Assembly (NCBI GenBank): GCA_022840285.1
Contig: JALHIE010000068.1
Location: forward strand, 10,658 to 41,208
Source: Porphyromonadaceae bacterium
Lineage (GTDB): Bacteria; Bacteroidota; Bacteroidia; Bacteroidales; Dysgonomonadaceae
Direction of reading: 5' to 3'
Length of the DNA stretch: 30,551 bases
Shown: positions 6,731 through 16,500 of the stretch, piece after piece
How positions within the stretch are numbered: position 1 is the stretch's first letter
Layout: each line of letters begins with the position of its first letter
Notes under the pieces: model-generated
What the model saw: the letters and a program-made list of their open reading frames with translations, nothing else
Databases searched by the model: none
What the model was told of the DNA's origin: nothing
Translations under genes and position numbers: made by a program

Positions 6731-7753
6731 ATGAAACAAAAAAACTTTGTTGTACTTGGTGCACTGGCAGCATTTTCAATTATGCTGGCATCTTGCGGTG
6801 GCGGCAGTTCTGCTCCTGCTGCATCGTTAAAAAGCGATGTAGATAGTGTATCTTATGCTTATGGCGTAAACCTGGCCGACCAGGGCGGATTGATGCAGTA
6901 CCTGGAGCAATCCGGAATTATCCAGGGTGCATCCAATATCGAATACGATTATCAAATGCGCATTGCCGCTGCTGATTCTACCCAGAAGCAAGCATTGCAG
7001 AAAGAGATGAATGCAAAAATCGATTCACTGAATAAGGTGAATGCTCCAAAACTCGACGAATTCATCAAGGGATTGAAAGAATCGTTGAAAGGTGGAAAAG
7101 AGAAGTCGGCTTATATCCAGGGATTAAGCATTGGTCATCAAATCTCTCAACAAATGCTTCCTCAATTTGGGACGATGCTGTTTGGTCAGGATTCAACCAA
7201 AAAGATCAACAACGATCAGATGTTGGCCGGTTTAATCAGCACATTGAAAAATCAAAGCACTGCCATCTCAAAAATGGATGCCAACGGACTTATCCAGAGT
7301 AAAGTGGAAGAAGCTCAGGCCAAAGAACAGGCCAAACAGGAAGAAGAGCTGAAGGTTCAGTACAAGGACAGCATTGCTGCCGGTGAAAAATTCCTGGCCG
7401 ACAACGGTAAGCGCGAAGGCGTGATTACTCTTCCCAGTGGATTACAATACGAAGTGATCCGTAAAGGAAACGGTCCGATCCCAAGCGATGCCAGCACAGT
7501 GAAAGTACATTATCACGGTACCCTAATCAACGGAACAGTTTTCGACAGCAGTGTCGACAGAAAAGAGCCGGCCACTTTCGGTGTAACACAAGTTATACCC
7601 GGATGGACGGAAGCGCTTAAGCTGATGCCTGTCGGTTCGAAATGGAAACTCTACGTTCCCTACAACCTGGCTTACGGTGCGCAAGACCGCGGAACGATCA
7701 AACCTTTTTCTACGTTGATCTTTGATGTGGAATTGCTGGGGATAGAAAAGTAA
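6731..7753 (+). CDS. FKBP-type peptidyl-prolyl isomerase, lipoprotein
   Basis: A 340-residue envelope folding catalyst. The N-terminus is a lipoprotein signal (MKQKNFVVLGALAAFSIMLA, then SC-GGGSS), so the Cys at about residue 22 would be lipidated. Residues 35-225 form an enlarged, charged helical FKBP_N domain rich in Lys, Glu and Gln (EEAQAKEQAKQEEELKVQYK). Residues 235-340 are the FKBP domain (VKVHYHGTLINGTVFDSS, FGVTQVIPGWTEALKLM, YVPYNLAYGAQDRG). It is cotranscribed with the cytoplasmic FKBP upstream and followed by a strong terminator. The pair supplies isomerases to the cytoplasm and the periplasm. Confidence 0.92.
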   Translation: MKQKNFVVLGALAAFSIMLASCGGGSSAPAASLKSDVDSVSYAYGVNLADQGGLMQYLEQSGIIQGASNIEYDYQMRIAAADSTQKQALQKEMNAKIDSLNKVNAPKLDEFIKGLKESLKGGKEKSAYIQGLSIGHQISQQMLPQFGTMLFGQDSTKKINNDQMLAGLISTLKNQSTAISKMDANGLIQSKVEEAQAKEQAKQEEELKVQYKDSIAAGEKFLADNGKREGVITLPSGLQYEVIRKGNGPIPSDASTVKVHYHGTLINGTVFDSSVDRKEPATFGVTQVIPGWTEALKLMPVGSKWKLYVPYNLAYGAQDRGTIKPFSTLIFDVELLGIEK

Positions 7754-7778
7754 CCGGTTACACATCACCCTATACTTA

Positions 7779-7819
7779 TTCACGGGACGGCTGTTTGCCG
7801 TCCCGTGAATTTTTGTTTT
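7779..7819 (+). terminator. Rho-independent terminator of the FKBP operon
   Basis: A 12-bp perfect stem TTCACGGGACGG / CCGTCCCGTGAA with a 7-nt loop, followed by ATTTTTGTTTT, 25 bp after the stop codon. Confidence 0.88.
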
Positions 7820-8239
7820 AATCCAAACGGCAATACCTGCCCAACCTGTAATCAGTCAACCCTCACAAAGAAACCAAAAAGCCCGAAAAACCGCATGAGC
7901 ACTGTCATTATTCTTCTATATTTGCATCTTTGCTGATTTTATCATCGATTTTAACACGAAATTATTGCATAATACTAATTTTAAGTTTATTTTTGCATCG
8001 TTTTAGGTTATTTTGACAACCTGCTGTTTTGGGAAAAACAAAATTGCAATTTAAAAACTAAAATTTATTTGTTTTCAAAGGTTATCAAGACTAATATTCG
8101 ATAATCTGTAAATATTAAATTGACTTTTTTAAAAAACTATCGTGTTAATTTCGTTATATTATATATTATATTATTTTATTTTCACACATATTTGTAAGAT
8201 TTCTGATATTGCAAAGAGTTTAATTTAAAAGTAGAGTTT
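7820..8239 (+). promoter_or_regulatory. Long A+T-rich upstream region and leader of susC1
   Basis: There is no gene in these 420 bp. They contain candidate -7 boxes TATATTTG (7917-7924) and TATTTTTG (7988-7995), and a near-match TTTATTTG at 8064-8071. The last sits about 169 bp before the susC1 ATG, almost the same distance as the boxes in the susC2 leader (172 bp). A low-complexity TA/TTA run occupies about 8155-8185. The final 20 bases, TTTAAAAGTAGAGTTTATGA (8225-8244), are shared with the susC2 leader. Confidence 0.45.
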
Positions 8240-11200
8240 ATGAAAAGAAAATTATTCATGTTTTTGACCCTGTTCCTGGCAGGAATAGGGATCTTGACTG
8301 CTCAGACACAGGTACGCGGTACCGTAGTGGATGAAGCAGGGATTCCGATAATCGGAGCTACCATACAGATAAAAGGCACTGCACAGGGGACGGTTACGGA
8401 TCTTGACGGGCGGTTTACGTTATCTGCTCCGGCAAACGCAACGCTCGTTATATCCTATGTAGGGCTTACCACTCAGGAAGTGCCCGTTCGCCCTAGCGTA
8501 AATGTAACACTTTTACCGGATACGGAATTGCTTCAAGAGGTGGTCGTGACTGCATTGGGAATTAGCCGTGAGAAAAAATCCCTCGGATATTCTGTCGCTG
8601 AAGTAAGTGCCGACGAAATGATCAAATCCCGAGGAGGCGTTACGAATCCAATAAATTCCCTGGTGGGGAAAGTTTCCGGCTTGCAGATTTCCGGATCAAC
8701 CGGGAATATGGGTGGTTCATCAAAAATACTTATAAGGGGCGCAAAGTCTATTTCCGGCAATAACCAACCCTTGTTTGTCATCGACGGAGTTCCCATTGAA
8801 GGTACGGATTATAACACAACCGATGCTGCACGTGGAGCAGGAGGATACGACTACGGCAACCTGATCCAGGACATCAATCCCGACGACATCGAATCGATTT
8901 CTGTTTTAAAAGGACCAAATGCTTCGGCATTGTACGGTTCCCGCGCTACGAACGGTGTAGTTATGATTGTCACTAAAAAGGGTGCAAGCCACAAGGGACT
9001 GGGAATTTCATTTAATACAGGGATTGGATTTGAAAAAGTGAATAAACTTCCGGTAATGCAGACCAAATATGGTGGCGGATATTCACTGGGAGCCTACGAT
9101 GAAGATGGGGAGCCTTTGGCTCGAATCAATGGCGTTGATTACAACATTATGGACTATGGGGTCGACGAAAGCTGGGGACCGGCATACGATGGAACTACCA
9201 AATACCTATCGTGGTACGATCTGGCTAAATGGGAAAATGCAGGAAAGGTTGGTAATCCGACAACAAGCATCTGGCAGGCACCCGCAAACGACATCGACAA
9301 GTTTTTTGAAACCGGGGTCAGCATAACCAATAACATCAATATATCGAGAGCGAACGATAACACCGCTTTCAGAGTTTCTTACACGAACATGTCCTTAAAG
9401 GGTTATATGCCTAATAGTAACTTGCAAAAGAATTCATTCAATGCAAGCGGCTCCATTAAACTGACCGACAAGTATGAACTCTTTTCAAATATTACCTATT
9501 TGAATCAGGCAACAACCGGGCGTCCTGAAACCGGATATGGAGACAACAACGTGATGCAAAAGTTTATACAATGGGGACAACGCCAGTTAGACATGAAAGA
9601 ACTGAAATCGCTGTATAAGTATAAACATGATGGCTCCCAAGCCTCGTGGAACCGTGCAGGATGGGACGATCCCAAACCTGAGTACTCAAACAACCCGTAT
9701 TGGTCCCGCTACATGAACTACCAAAACGACACCCGAAACAGGTTATACGGAAATGCTGGCGTAAAGGCTTACATCCTGAAAAATTTAACGGCACAGTTTA
9801 AATCGAGTTTAGATTTTTTCAGCGATAAACAGTTCGAACGAAGTGCGGTGTATTCACAGGAAGAATCCAAATTTGCCGAGTATCACCGTCAACAATACGA
9901 ACTTAATAATGAATTACTGGTTCAATACTCCACAAATTTGAACGAAGACCTTTCCTGGAACTTCAATGTGGGAGCCAACAACATGTTCCGTAATTATGAA
10001 CGCCTGGAGGGCTATTCAGTTTCAGGCCTGGTACTTCCTGAGTTTTACAACTTGTCCAACTCGAAGAGCCCGGCGAAAGCTGAAAACTTTACCAGCGAAA
10101 AATCCATCAACAGCTTATTCGCAAGTACCACGTTAGGATATCAGTCTCTGGCATATCTTGATGGGACCATCCGCAACGACTGGTCTTCCAGCTTAAACGG
10201 CAAGGGATATCTTTATTATTCTTTAACGGGTAGTTTAATACTGTCGGAATTGGTTAAGCAAGACTGGCTGACTTTCTCCAAGATCAGGCTGGGTTATGCA
10301 AAAGTAGGTGGCGACACCGATCCGTACCGTATTTTTGACACCTATGCTTTTTATACCAGCTTGGATCAGAAGAAACCTGAACAAACCCATTCTTACGAAG
10401 CAGGTCTTGAAGCCCGTTTTCTCAACAACAGACTGGGATTTGATTTCACACTCTACAAAAGTATCACACGCGATCAGATAATGCCTCTGTCGTTAACAGG
10501 TGCCAGCGGTTATACTTCCATGATTATTAACGCCGGAAGAATGGACAACCAGGGGGTTGAATTGAAATTTGACGTTTCTCCCATCAAAACGCCTGAATTT
10601 GAATGGAATGCAACCATCACCATGGCTAGCAATAAAAATAAAGTAGTTGACCTGATTGAGGGAGTCGATTATTACCGCATCGTAAATGCTCCGTTTAAAG
10701 TTGAAGTCGGTGCCTTCAAAGGTCAGGAATACGGAGTTATCATGGGTACGGACTATGTTTATGATGACAACGGAAATAAAGTAGTTCAGGCTGACGGACT
10801 TTACGCATCTACCCCAAAATTAACCGCGGGCTTCTTAAACACATTTAGCTATAAAAATCTCAGCTTTAGTGTTTTATTTGACGGACAGAAAGGCGGTAAA
10901 TTTTTCTCCACATCCTATATGTGGGGTATTTACTCCGGTATGCTTGAAGAAACAGCAGACAATAACGAATTAGGAATTCCTAAACGAAACGACCCGGAAG
11001 AAGATGGAGGTGTATTGTTACCGGGCGTTTTTGCCGATGGCACACCAAACGATGTCAGGGTAGATGCAGAAACATGGGGCGGAAGCATGTATTCCGGGCC
11101 GGCTGCCCAAAGTGTTTTTAAAAGCGATTTTGTAAAATTAAGGGAAATTACTGTTGGTTATCGCGTTCCCTTGAAATCCAAGTACATCAGCAACCTAAAC

Positions 11201-11359
11201 ATTTCTGCCTATGGACGTAACTTAGCTCTTTGGGGACCCGACACGAAACACTTCGACCCGGAATCCGCCACAACAAGTTCCGGAAATATTCAGGGTATCG
11301 AAGGTGGCGCATTACCTTCGCTAGCCACTTTTGGTCTTAACGTTGGATTTCAATTTTAA
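8240..11359 (+). CDS. SusC/RagA-type TonB-dependent outer-membrane transporter (pair 1)
   Basis: The outer-membrane barrel that imports a bound glycan or peptide together with its SusD lid. Signal peptide at about 1-22 (FMFLTLFLAGIGILTAQTQV). A carboxypeptidase-D-like repeat at 24-100 (RGTVVDEAGIPIIGATIQIK) is followed by a TonB-box-like LLQEVVVTALG. The plug domain includes LIRGAKSISGNNQPLFVIDG and VLKGPNASALYGSRATNGVV. The barrel ends ATFGLNVGFQF, the usual terminal signature. At 1039 residues it is slightly short. Two barrel blocks look shortened in frame relative to relatives: around YTSLDQKKPEQTHSYE (about 10361-10371) and DGLYASTPKLTAG (about 10806-10812). The start at 8240 follows the conserved leader GTAGAGTTT. 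susD1 follows after 15 bp. Substrate unknown. Confidence 0.93.
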   Translation: MKRKLFMFLTLFLAGIGILTAQTQVRGTVVDEAGIPIIGATIQIKGTAQGTVTDLDGRFTLSAPANATLVISYVGLTTQEVPVRPSVNVTLLPDTELLQEVVVTALGISREKKSLGYSVAEVSADEMIKSRGGVTNPINSLVGKVSGLQISGSTGNMGGSSKILIRGAKSISGNNQPLFVIDGVPIEGTDYNTTDAARGAGGYDYGNLIQDINPDDIESISVLKGPNASALYGSRATNGVVMIVTKKGASHKGLGISFNTGIGFEKVNKLPVMQTKYGGGYSLGAYDEDGEPLARINGVDYNIMDYGVDESWGPAYDGTTKYLSWYDLAKWENAGKVGNPTTSIWQAPANDIDKFFETGVSITNNINISRANDNTAFRVSYTNMSLKGYMPNSNLQKNSFNASGSIKLTDKYELFSNITYLNQATTGRPETGYGDNNVMQKFIQWGQRQLDMKELKSLYKYKHDGSQASWNRAGWDDPKPEYSNNPYWSRYMNYQNDTRNRLYGNAGVKAYILKNLTAQFKSSLDFFSDKQFERSAVYSQEESKFAEYHRQQYELNNELLVQYSTNLNEDLSWNFNVGANNMFRNYERLEGYSVSGLVLPEFYNLSNSKSPAKAENFTSEKSINSLFASTTLGYQSLAYLDGTIRNDWSSSLNGKGYLYYSLTGSLILSELVKQDWLTFSKIRLGYAKVGGDTDPYRIFDTYAFYTSLDQKKPEQTHSYEAGLEARFLNNRLGFDFTLYKSITRDQIMPLSLTGASGYTSMIINAGRMDNQGVELKFDVSPIKTPEFEWNATITMASNKNKVVDLIEGVDYYRIVNAPFKVEVGAFKGQEYGVIMGTDYVYDDNGNKVVQADGLYASTPKLTAGFLNTFSYKNLSFSVLFDGQKGGKFFSTSYMWGIYSGMLEETADNNELGIPKRNDPEEDGGVLLPGVFADGTPNDVRVDAETWGGSMYSGPAAQSVFKSDFVKLREITVGYRVPLKSKYISNLNISAYGRNLALWGPDTKHFDPESATTSSGNIQGIEGGALPSLATFGLNVGFQF

Positions 11360-11374
11360 TTAAAAAACAGGACA

Positions 11375-11650
11375 ATGAAAACATTCAACAAAATATTACT
11401 CGCATTACTTGCTATATTCTTGATTGTATCGTGTCAAGACTTGGAGGATCTGAACAAAAATCCGAATCAACCGGATAAAGTCTCTACCTCCACCCTTTTG
11501 ACAGGAGCTCAGAAGAAAATGATGGATTACATTTACGACACCTGGTTCAGCGGCCGTCAAGCCGGTATCAAATCCGTGAGTCTGTTAATAACAGTTACTT
11601 CAATCATTTATACGTTACTGCCGGCAACTACGCCCTTATTGAAAAAATGA
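11375..11650 (+). CDS. SusD/RagB-like lipoprotein, N-terminal piece of a gene broken by a deletion (pair 1)
   Basis: The surface-exposed substrate-binding lid partner of SusC1. The lipoprotein signal runs MKTFNKILLALLAIFLIVSC, followed by the acidic QDLEDLNKNPNQP typical of surface-exported Bacteroidota lipoproteins. Residues 1-63 are normal SusD sequence up to DYIYDTWFSGRQA. There, at about 11564, roughly 15 codons expected in this family (the stretch usually containing a YAQ-W-QRNYTEED-like block) are absent and the frame changes. The remaining 28 codons to 11650 are out of frame. In the correct frame the same bases encode RYQIRESVNNSYFNHLYVTA and lead into the ORF at 11647, so the rest of the protein is intact. 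Confidence 0.85.
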   Translation: MKTFNKILLALLAIFLIVSCQDLEDLNKNPNQPDKVSTSTLLTGAQKKMMDYIYDTWFSGRQAGIKSVSLLITVTSIIYTLLPATTPLLKK

Positions 11651-12915
11651 ATACCGATGAGGCAACTAAGAACGAGGCTGCCACCTACGGCAACAACAAC
11701 AACCAGATAGCGGTAGCTAAAATCCTAAAGATATGGTTGATGCAGGTTGTTGCCGATACCTGGGGAAGTGTGCCTTATTCAGAAGCTTTCCAATTGAACG
11801 ACGGCATAACTTATCCCAAATACGATGAACTGAACGTTCTTTATCCCGAATTTATCAAAGAATTAGACAAAGCCATTGCGCTCATCAACGAAGACGAAGT
11901 GGCTTTTATTTCGGGAGATAGAATATACGATGGTGATGCCACAAAATGGAAACAATTTGCGAACAGTTTAAAATGCCGTATTGCCATTCGTCTATCTAAG
12001 GTCGACCCTAACTGGAGAACATATATTGATCAGGCAGTTGCTTCGGGTGTATTTACATCGAATGACGATGAAGCGATGTTTAAATACTCCAACGAAGCAC
12101 CCAACGAATGCTACTTCTACCGGGGTTATTTTGTGGATGGACGTAACGACTTTTCAATAACAAAGCCGTTTACAGACCTTTTAAAAGGACAGCCCGACAC
12201 TCTGAACAACAAGCAACATCCGTGGGAAGGCGTGATTGATCCGAGGCTATCAATTTACACAACTCCAAGAGGCGGAAAATACCTGGGACTCCCTTACGGA
12301 TTACCTAGCAACAACATGACAACTGCCATCAGAAACGCTGCTCCCTCCTGGTATTCTGCTTCTCCACCTATTATTTTAAATAAGGATTTCTCCGTTCCGT
12401 TGATGACGTATGCAGAATTGTGTTTCATTCTCAGCGAACGTTACAATTGGGACCAGGAATGGTACGAAGAAGGTGTTGAGTCTTCAGTGGAACACTGGTA
12501 TGCATTAGCAGGCAAAACTTTTGACCAAGATGCACAAGATGCATTGGATACCTACCTCGAATCAGTCAGCGGAACCGTAAACGCCGAAACCGTGGCAACC
12601 CAGAAATATATCCACCTGTATATGCAGGGAACTGAGGCTTGGAGTGAATACCGGAGGACCGGATATCCTTTAACGATGCTCAAACCGGGAGAATTTACCT
12701 ATGTGGTAGGCGGCGAAAAAGTGGCTTTCACTCCACTTTCAGACACGAAAGGAGATATACCTGCCCGTGTAAAGTATCCTACCAATGAAAGTACGCTGAA
12801 TCCGGATGGGTTCAATACTGCCATAGCCAAGTTGCAGGACGGGACCAACAACTATTATTCCAAAATGTACTGGGATGTCAGAACTGAACAGAATCCGCAC
12901 CCGGCTAACAAATAA
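11647..12915 (+). CDS. SusD/RagB-like lipoprotein, main C-terminal piece (SusD-like-2 type, pair 1)
   Basis: This 422-codon frame carries the body of SusD1: TPR-like helices (NQIAVAKILKIWLMQVVADT, WGSVPYSEAFQ), the conserved WKQFANSLKCRIAIRLSKVD helix, LMTYAELCFILSERYNW, and the C-terminal AWSEYRRTGYPLTML, which are characteristic of the SusD-like-2 group. The Met at 11647 is internal; the true frame starts at the deletion near 11564. As written this piece has no signal peptide and would not reach the outer membrane. If the missing segment is restored, the gene 11375-12915 is a normal SusD partner ending 60 bp before a terminator. Confidence 0.88.
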   Translation: MNTDEATKNEAATYGNNNNQIAVAKILKIWLMQVVADTWGSVPYSEAFQLNDGITYPKYDELNVLYPEFIKELDKAIALINEDEVAFISGDRIYDGDATKWKQFANSLKCRIAIRLSKVDPNWRTYIDQAVASGVFTSNDDEAMFKYSNEAPNECYFYRGYFVDGRNDFSITKPFTDLLKGQPDTLNNKQHPWEGVIDPRLSIYTTPRGGKYLGLPYGLPSNNMTTAIRNAAPSWYSASPPIILNKDFSVPLMTYAELCFILSERYNWDQEWYEEGVESSVEHWYALAGKTFDQDAQDALDTYLESVSGTVNAETVATQKYIHLYMQGTEAWSEYRRTGYPLTMLKPGEFTYVVGGEKVAFTPLSDTKGDIPARVKYPTNESTLNPDGFNTAIAKLQDGTNNYYSKMYWDVRTEQNPHPANK

Positions 12916-12975
12916 TAATGCAGAGGTGACAGTTATGTACGTTTCTTTTTGAAAACTATATTAAAACTCTATCTT

Positions 12976-13010
12976 GACAAGGTGTTCTTAAGGACACCTT
13001 GTTTGTTATT
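12976..13010 (+). terminator. Probable terminator of the susC1-susD1 operon
   Basis: Inverted repeat ACAAGGTGT (12977-12985) and ACACCTTGT (12994-13002) with an 8-nt loop, followed by TTGTTATTATT. The T-run is imperfect, so termination strength is uncertain. Confidence 0.65.
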
Positions 13011-13122
13011 ATTAATAAACACTCGCTTTTAAAGTGTAATATAAAAACTTTGATTTTAGAAAAAATATTACATTAAATTTAAAATAAATGCAAAAAATCA
13101 ATTTTGTATTGAAATTTTAATT

Positions 13123-13304
13123 TATATTTGCACCAACTTTGAGTTAAAATGTATTCTAATCAGTTATGAGTAGAGAGCCACATCCTTTCCTAAAGGTGTC
13201 TCATGCTTTTTTTATTCATGCTAAACAAAGAATTCCTAATTGTTGTTTAACTCTTTTTATTGCCGTTTGAATTTAATTGAAGACATTTAAAAGTAGAGTT
13301 TATG
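13123..13304 (+). repeat. Vestigial susC-type promoter and leader unit ending in a dead start codon
   Basis: The unit begins with a TATATTTG box (13123-13130), preceded by AAAAAATCAATTT-type sequence, and ends with TTTAAAAGTAGAGTTTATGA at the ATG at 13302. That ATG encodes only Met-Arg-Arg before a stop. The functional susC2 unit has the same box at 13401-13408 and the same end at 13580. Box and ATG are both displaced by exactly 278 bp and the box-to-ATG distance is the same. The interior sequence has diverged. It contains a short hairpin (ACATCCTTT / AAAGGTGT) near 13180-13200 followed by a T-run. Confidence 0.7.
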
Positions 13305-13400
13305 AGAAGATGATACTTTCATTTTTTCTCAATTAGATTTATCGGCGTTATTGTGCTAAAGAATATTGTAAAAAATCAATTTACTATTAATAATTTAATT

Positions 13401-13408
13401 TATATTTG
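13401..13408 (+). promoter_or_regulatory. Putative -7 box of susC2
   Basis: TATATTTG, a full TAnnTTTG match, 172 bp from box end to the susC2 ATG. The long leader between them (13409-13579) contains an inverted repeat TCGCTA / TAGCGA around 13480-13525 and may carry post-transcriptional control. I recognise no known riboswitch. Confidence 0.5.
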
Positions 13409-13579
13409 CAAAAAGATAAGGAAACTTATTTTTTGTTAATTGCTTGCAAAAAGGAAGCCCATCAAGATTTCACCTTGTTACTCGCTATTTCTACGAAAAC
13501 GCATGTTTTTACCTGTAGCGATTGATTAAGAATGAAAAGATGATTTATACTATAATTGTTTAATTTAAAAGTAGAGTTT

Positions 13580-16500
13580 ATGAAAAGAAAACTATTTCTG
13601 TTTTTGACCCTGTTTTTTGTAGGAATAGGGATTGTGCAGGCTCAGACACAAGTACGCGGTACTGTTATGGATGAGAATGGAGACCCTGCAATTGGTGCAA
13701 CCATACAAGTAAAAGGTACGACCCAGGGAACAGTAACCGATGTTAATGGTAATTTCAATCTGTCTGCACCAACGGGAGGCACTTTAATTATTTCTTATGT
13801 TGGATATACAACCCAAGAAGTGCCGGTAAGTGAAAGTATAAGGATTATGTTGGTTTCTGACACGGAGATACTGCAGGAACTTGTAGTTACCGGTTTGGGC
13901 GCAGCTACCGACAGGCGAAAAGTAGCCATTTCTGTTGAATCTGTTTCAGAGGATGCCCTGAAAAGAGTTCCAGCAAAAAGTGTTGATGCCGCCCTGATAG
14001 GTAAGATCGCCGGGGCACAAATACAGTCAATTTCCGGTCAACCCGGTCAACAGGCAAGTATCATTTTACGTGGTATTAATTCATTAGGCACTACACAACC
14101 AATGATACTGGTTGACGGGGTAGAGATAAATGCTAGTAGTGTCGCTTTGGGTACAGGAAACTCGATTTCACGACTCGCTGATTTAGACTTATCGAACGTA
14201 GAAAGAGTCGAAGTTATCCAGGGTGCTGCTGCTGCAACTATATACGGTGCACAAGGAGCTAATGGGGTTATTCAGATTTTCACTAAGAAAGGTAAAGCCG
14301 GACAACGTACAGATATTACTTACAACGGATCATTAACTGTTGATAACCCAATGAGAGGAGATTTCAAAAAGGCTCAATATCACTACTTCCCTACACTCTC
14401 TGATGGTTATATTGATGACGGTTCGGGCAATAGAATTGCAGTTGATCCTGATACAGGTTTTTGGACATTACCTGATGAAACAGTTACAGCAGAATCTCAA
14501 AACAATAAACCTTACAAAGAACAAACTTTTGATCATTTAGACCAATATTTTAAAAAGAATGTATTAACACAACAACATTCATTGAATTTGGTTGGAGCTT
14601 CAAATAATATTGATTATGCATTAGGTTTTTCCTATATGGGACAAGAAAGTCCTGTACATGGCGATTACACAAGAAATAACTTGACAGCCAATATTGGTTC
14701 AGAATTGTTCAAAGGATTTACTGTTCGTTCAAATACACAATTAATATCTAGCGAAAACACAACCGGTGGTATTAATAATCGTAATAACATTTTCAGTGGT
14801 TTAGCAGCCGCTGGTACATTACTCCCATTTGTTGATCTCACTTTCAAGGACAAATTGGGAAATCCCTTCGTAAATTATGATGCAGCCGACAATAGTGTGA
14901 TGCCATTTTACACATATAAATTCAGAGATATAAATGCCGATATCAAACGCGTTATCCAAGGGATTAATGTCAATTACAAAGTACACAAATTTGTGGAGTT
15001 AGACTATAAGTACGGTATAGATCATTCCCGTATAGATAGAAGCGAATTTTTAGCTAACCAAATGAGCACAATGACACCTGGAAAAGGTATTGACCCTAAA
15101 AGCGGAAAGTTGACAAAAGACATGATTCAGGAAACCCAACAGAACTCATTGCTTAGCGCATTCTTAAGATTTGATTTTGAAAAAGATTTTGATTTTAACT
15201 TCCCACTTCAGTCAACAACTCAAATTGCATACGATTGGAGAAAGTCTGACTATGAGCGTGTAACAGGAACTGGAACTGGATATGGTGTGGATCCACCTTT
15301 CACTTTGGCAACAGCCAATACAAAATCGTCGGATCAATATATATCCCATTTTGTTACTTTCGGATATCTAATTAACCAAAAATTTGACTATGCCAATCTT
15401 CTTGGTGCTTCTTTTGGTTTCCGCTCCGACTATTCTTCTGCATTTGGAGAAGGCTCTAAGCCATTTACGTTCCCACGTGCCGACTTTTATATCCGGTTAT
15501 CTGAATTAATAAAATCACCCGCCCTGTATGATCTTAAATTAAGAGCTGCTTACGGAGAAGCTGGTATTCAACCCAGTGCATACGATCGTATGATCACTGC
15601 CAGCAGTGACATCTTGGGTGATCAAGGATATTTTTACTTACCATCAACATCTCGTAATCCGGCTTTAGGAGTAGAACGTTCAAAGGAAATTGAATTTGGA
15701 TTAGATTACGGTATCAGCCTTATGAAAGGATATTGGTTAAATAAAGCCAGTGGGTCATTGGTATATTGGACAAGGAAAAGCACAGGAGTTATCTATACAG
15801 TGGATATGCCGCCCTCTACAGGGACGGCAGGTATTCGAGACAACGCCATCGATCTTTCAAGCAAAGGCATTCAATTCTCGATGGATTTGGACGTGTATAA
15901 ATCCCGGAATTTCGATTGGAAATTTGGTACCAGATTCACTAAAGGATTAACTATGGTTGATAAAATATCAAACGGAAAACCCATTATTATTGGGGAAGGT
16001 GGCTCGGGTCAAACCGCTATTGTGGAAGGCGAACCGGTTGGTGCGTTTTTCGGAACAAAACCTTTATCTTCACTTGATCAAAAAGACTCAAACGGAGATA
16101 GATACATTGACGAGGCAGATTTGAACGATTACGAAGTAGTTAATGGTATGGTTGTAGATAAAACTTCGAAACAAGTGCAGTTTACAGCTGAACAAGAGAA
16201 AATAGGTGATGCTACTCCAAAATTCTCAATGTCGTTTTTCAATGATTTCACGATACATAAAAATGTATTGTTCTCTTTTCAATTCGATTGGGTAAAAGGA
16301 GCGGAAGCCTACAACGTGAGTCGCCAATGGCTCTATAGAGATCGCATCCATCCGGATTTTGACAAAGAAATTACCATAGGCGGGCAAACTGGAGCATGGG
16401 TTGCTTTTTATAATAGCTTATACAACACGAATAATATTCACCAATATTTCGTGGAAGATGCTTCTTTCTTACGGCTACGTAATATTTCTTTAACCTACGA

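Noticed and set aside
8155..8185. TA/TTA-rich run before susC1 as a possible replication origin
   Set aside because: There are no DnaA-box clusters, no dnaA or parAB nearby and no other origin hallmark. It is ordinary A+T-rich upstream sequence.
11375..12915. Programmed ribosomal frameshifting as the explanation for split susD1, mutS or glgP
   Set aside because: No slippery heptamer with a downstream pseudoknot is evident at the breaks, and conserved residues are missing rather than merely shifted, which frameshifting cannot restore.
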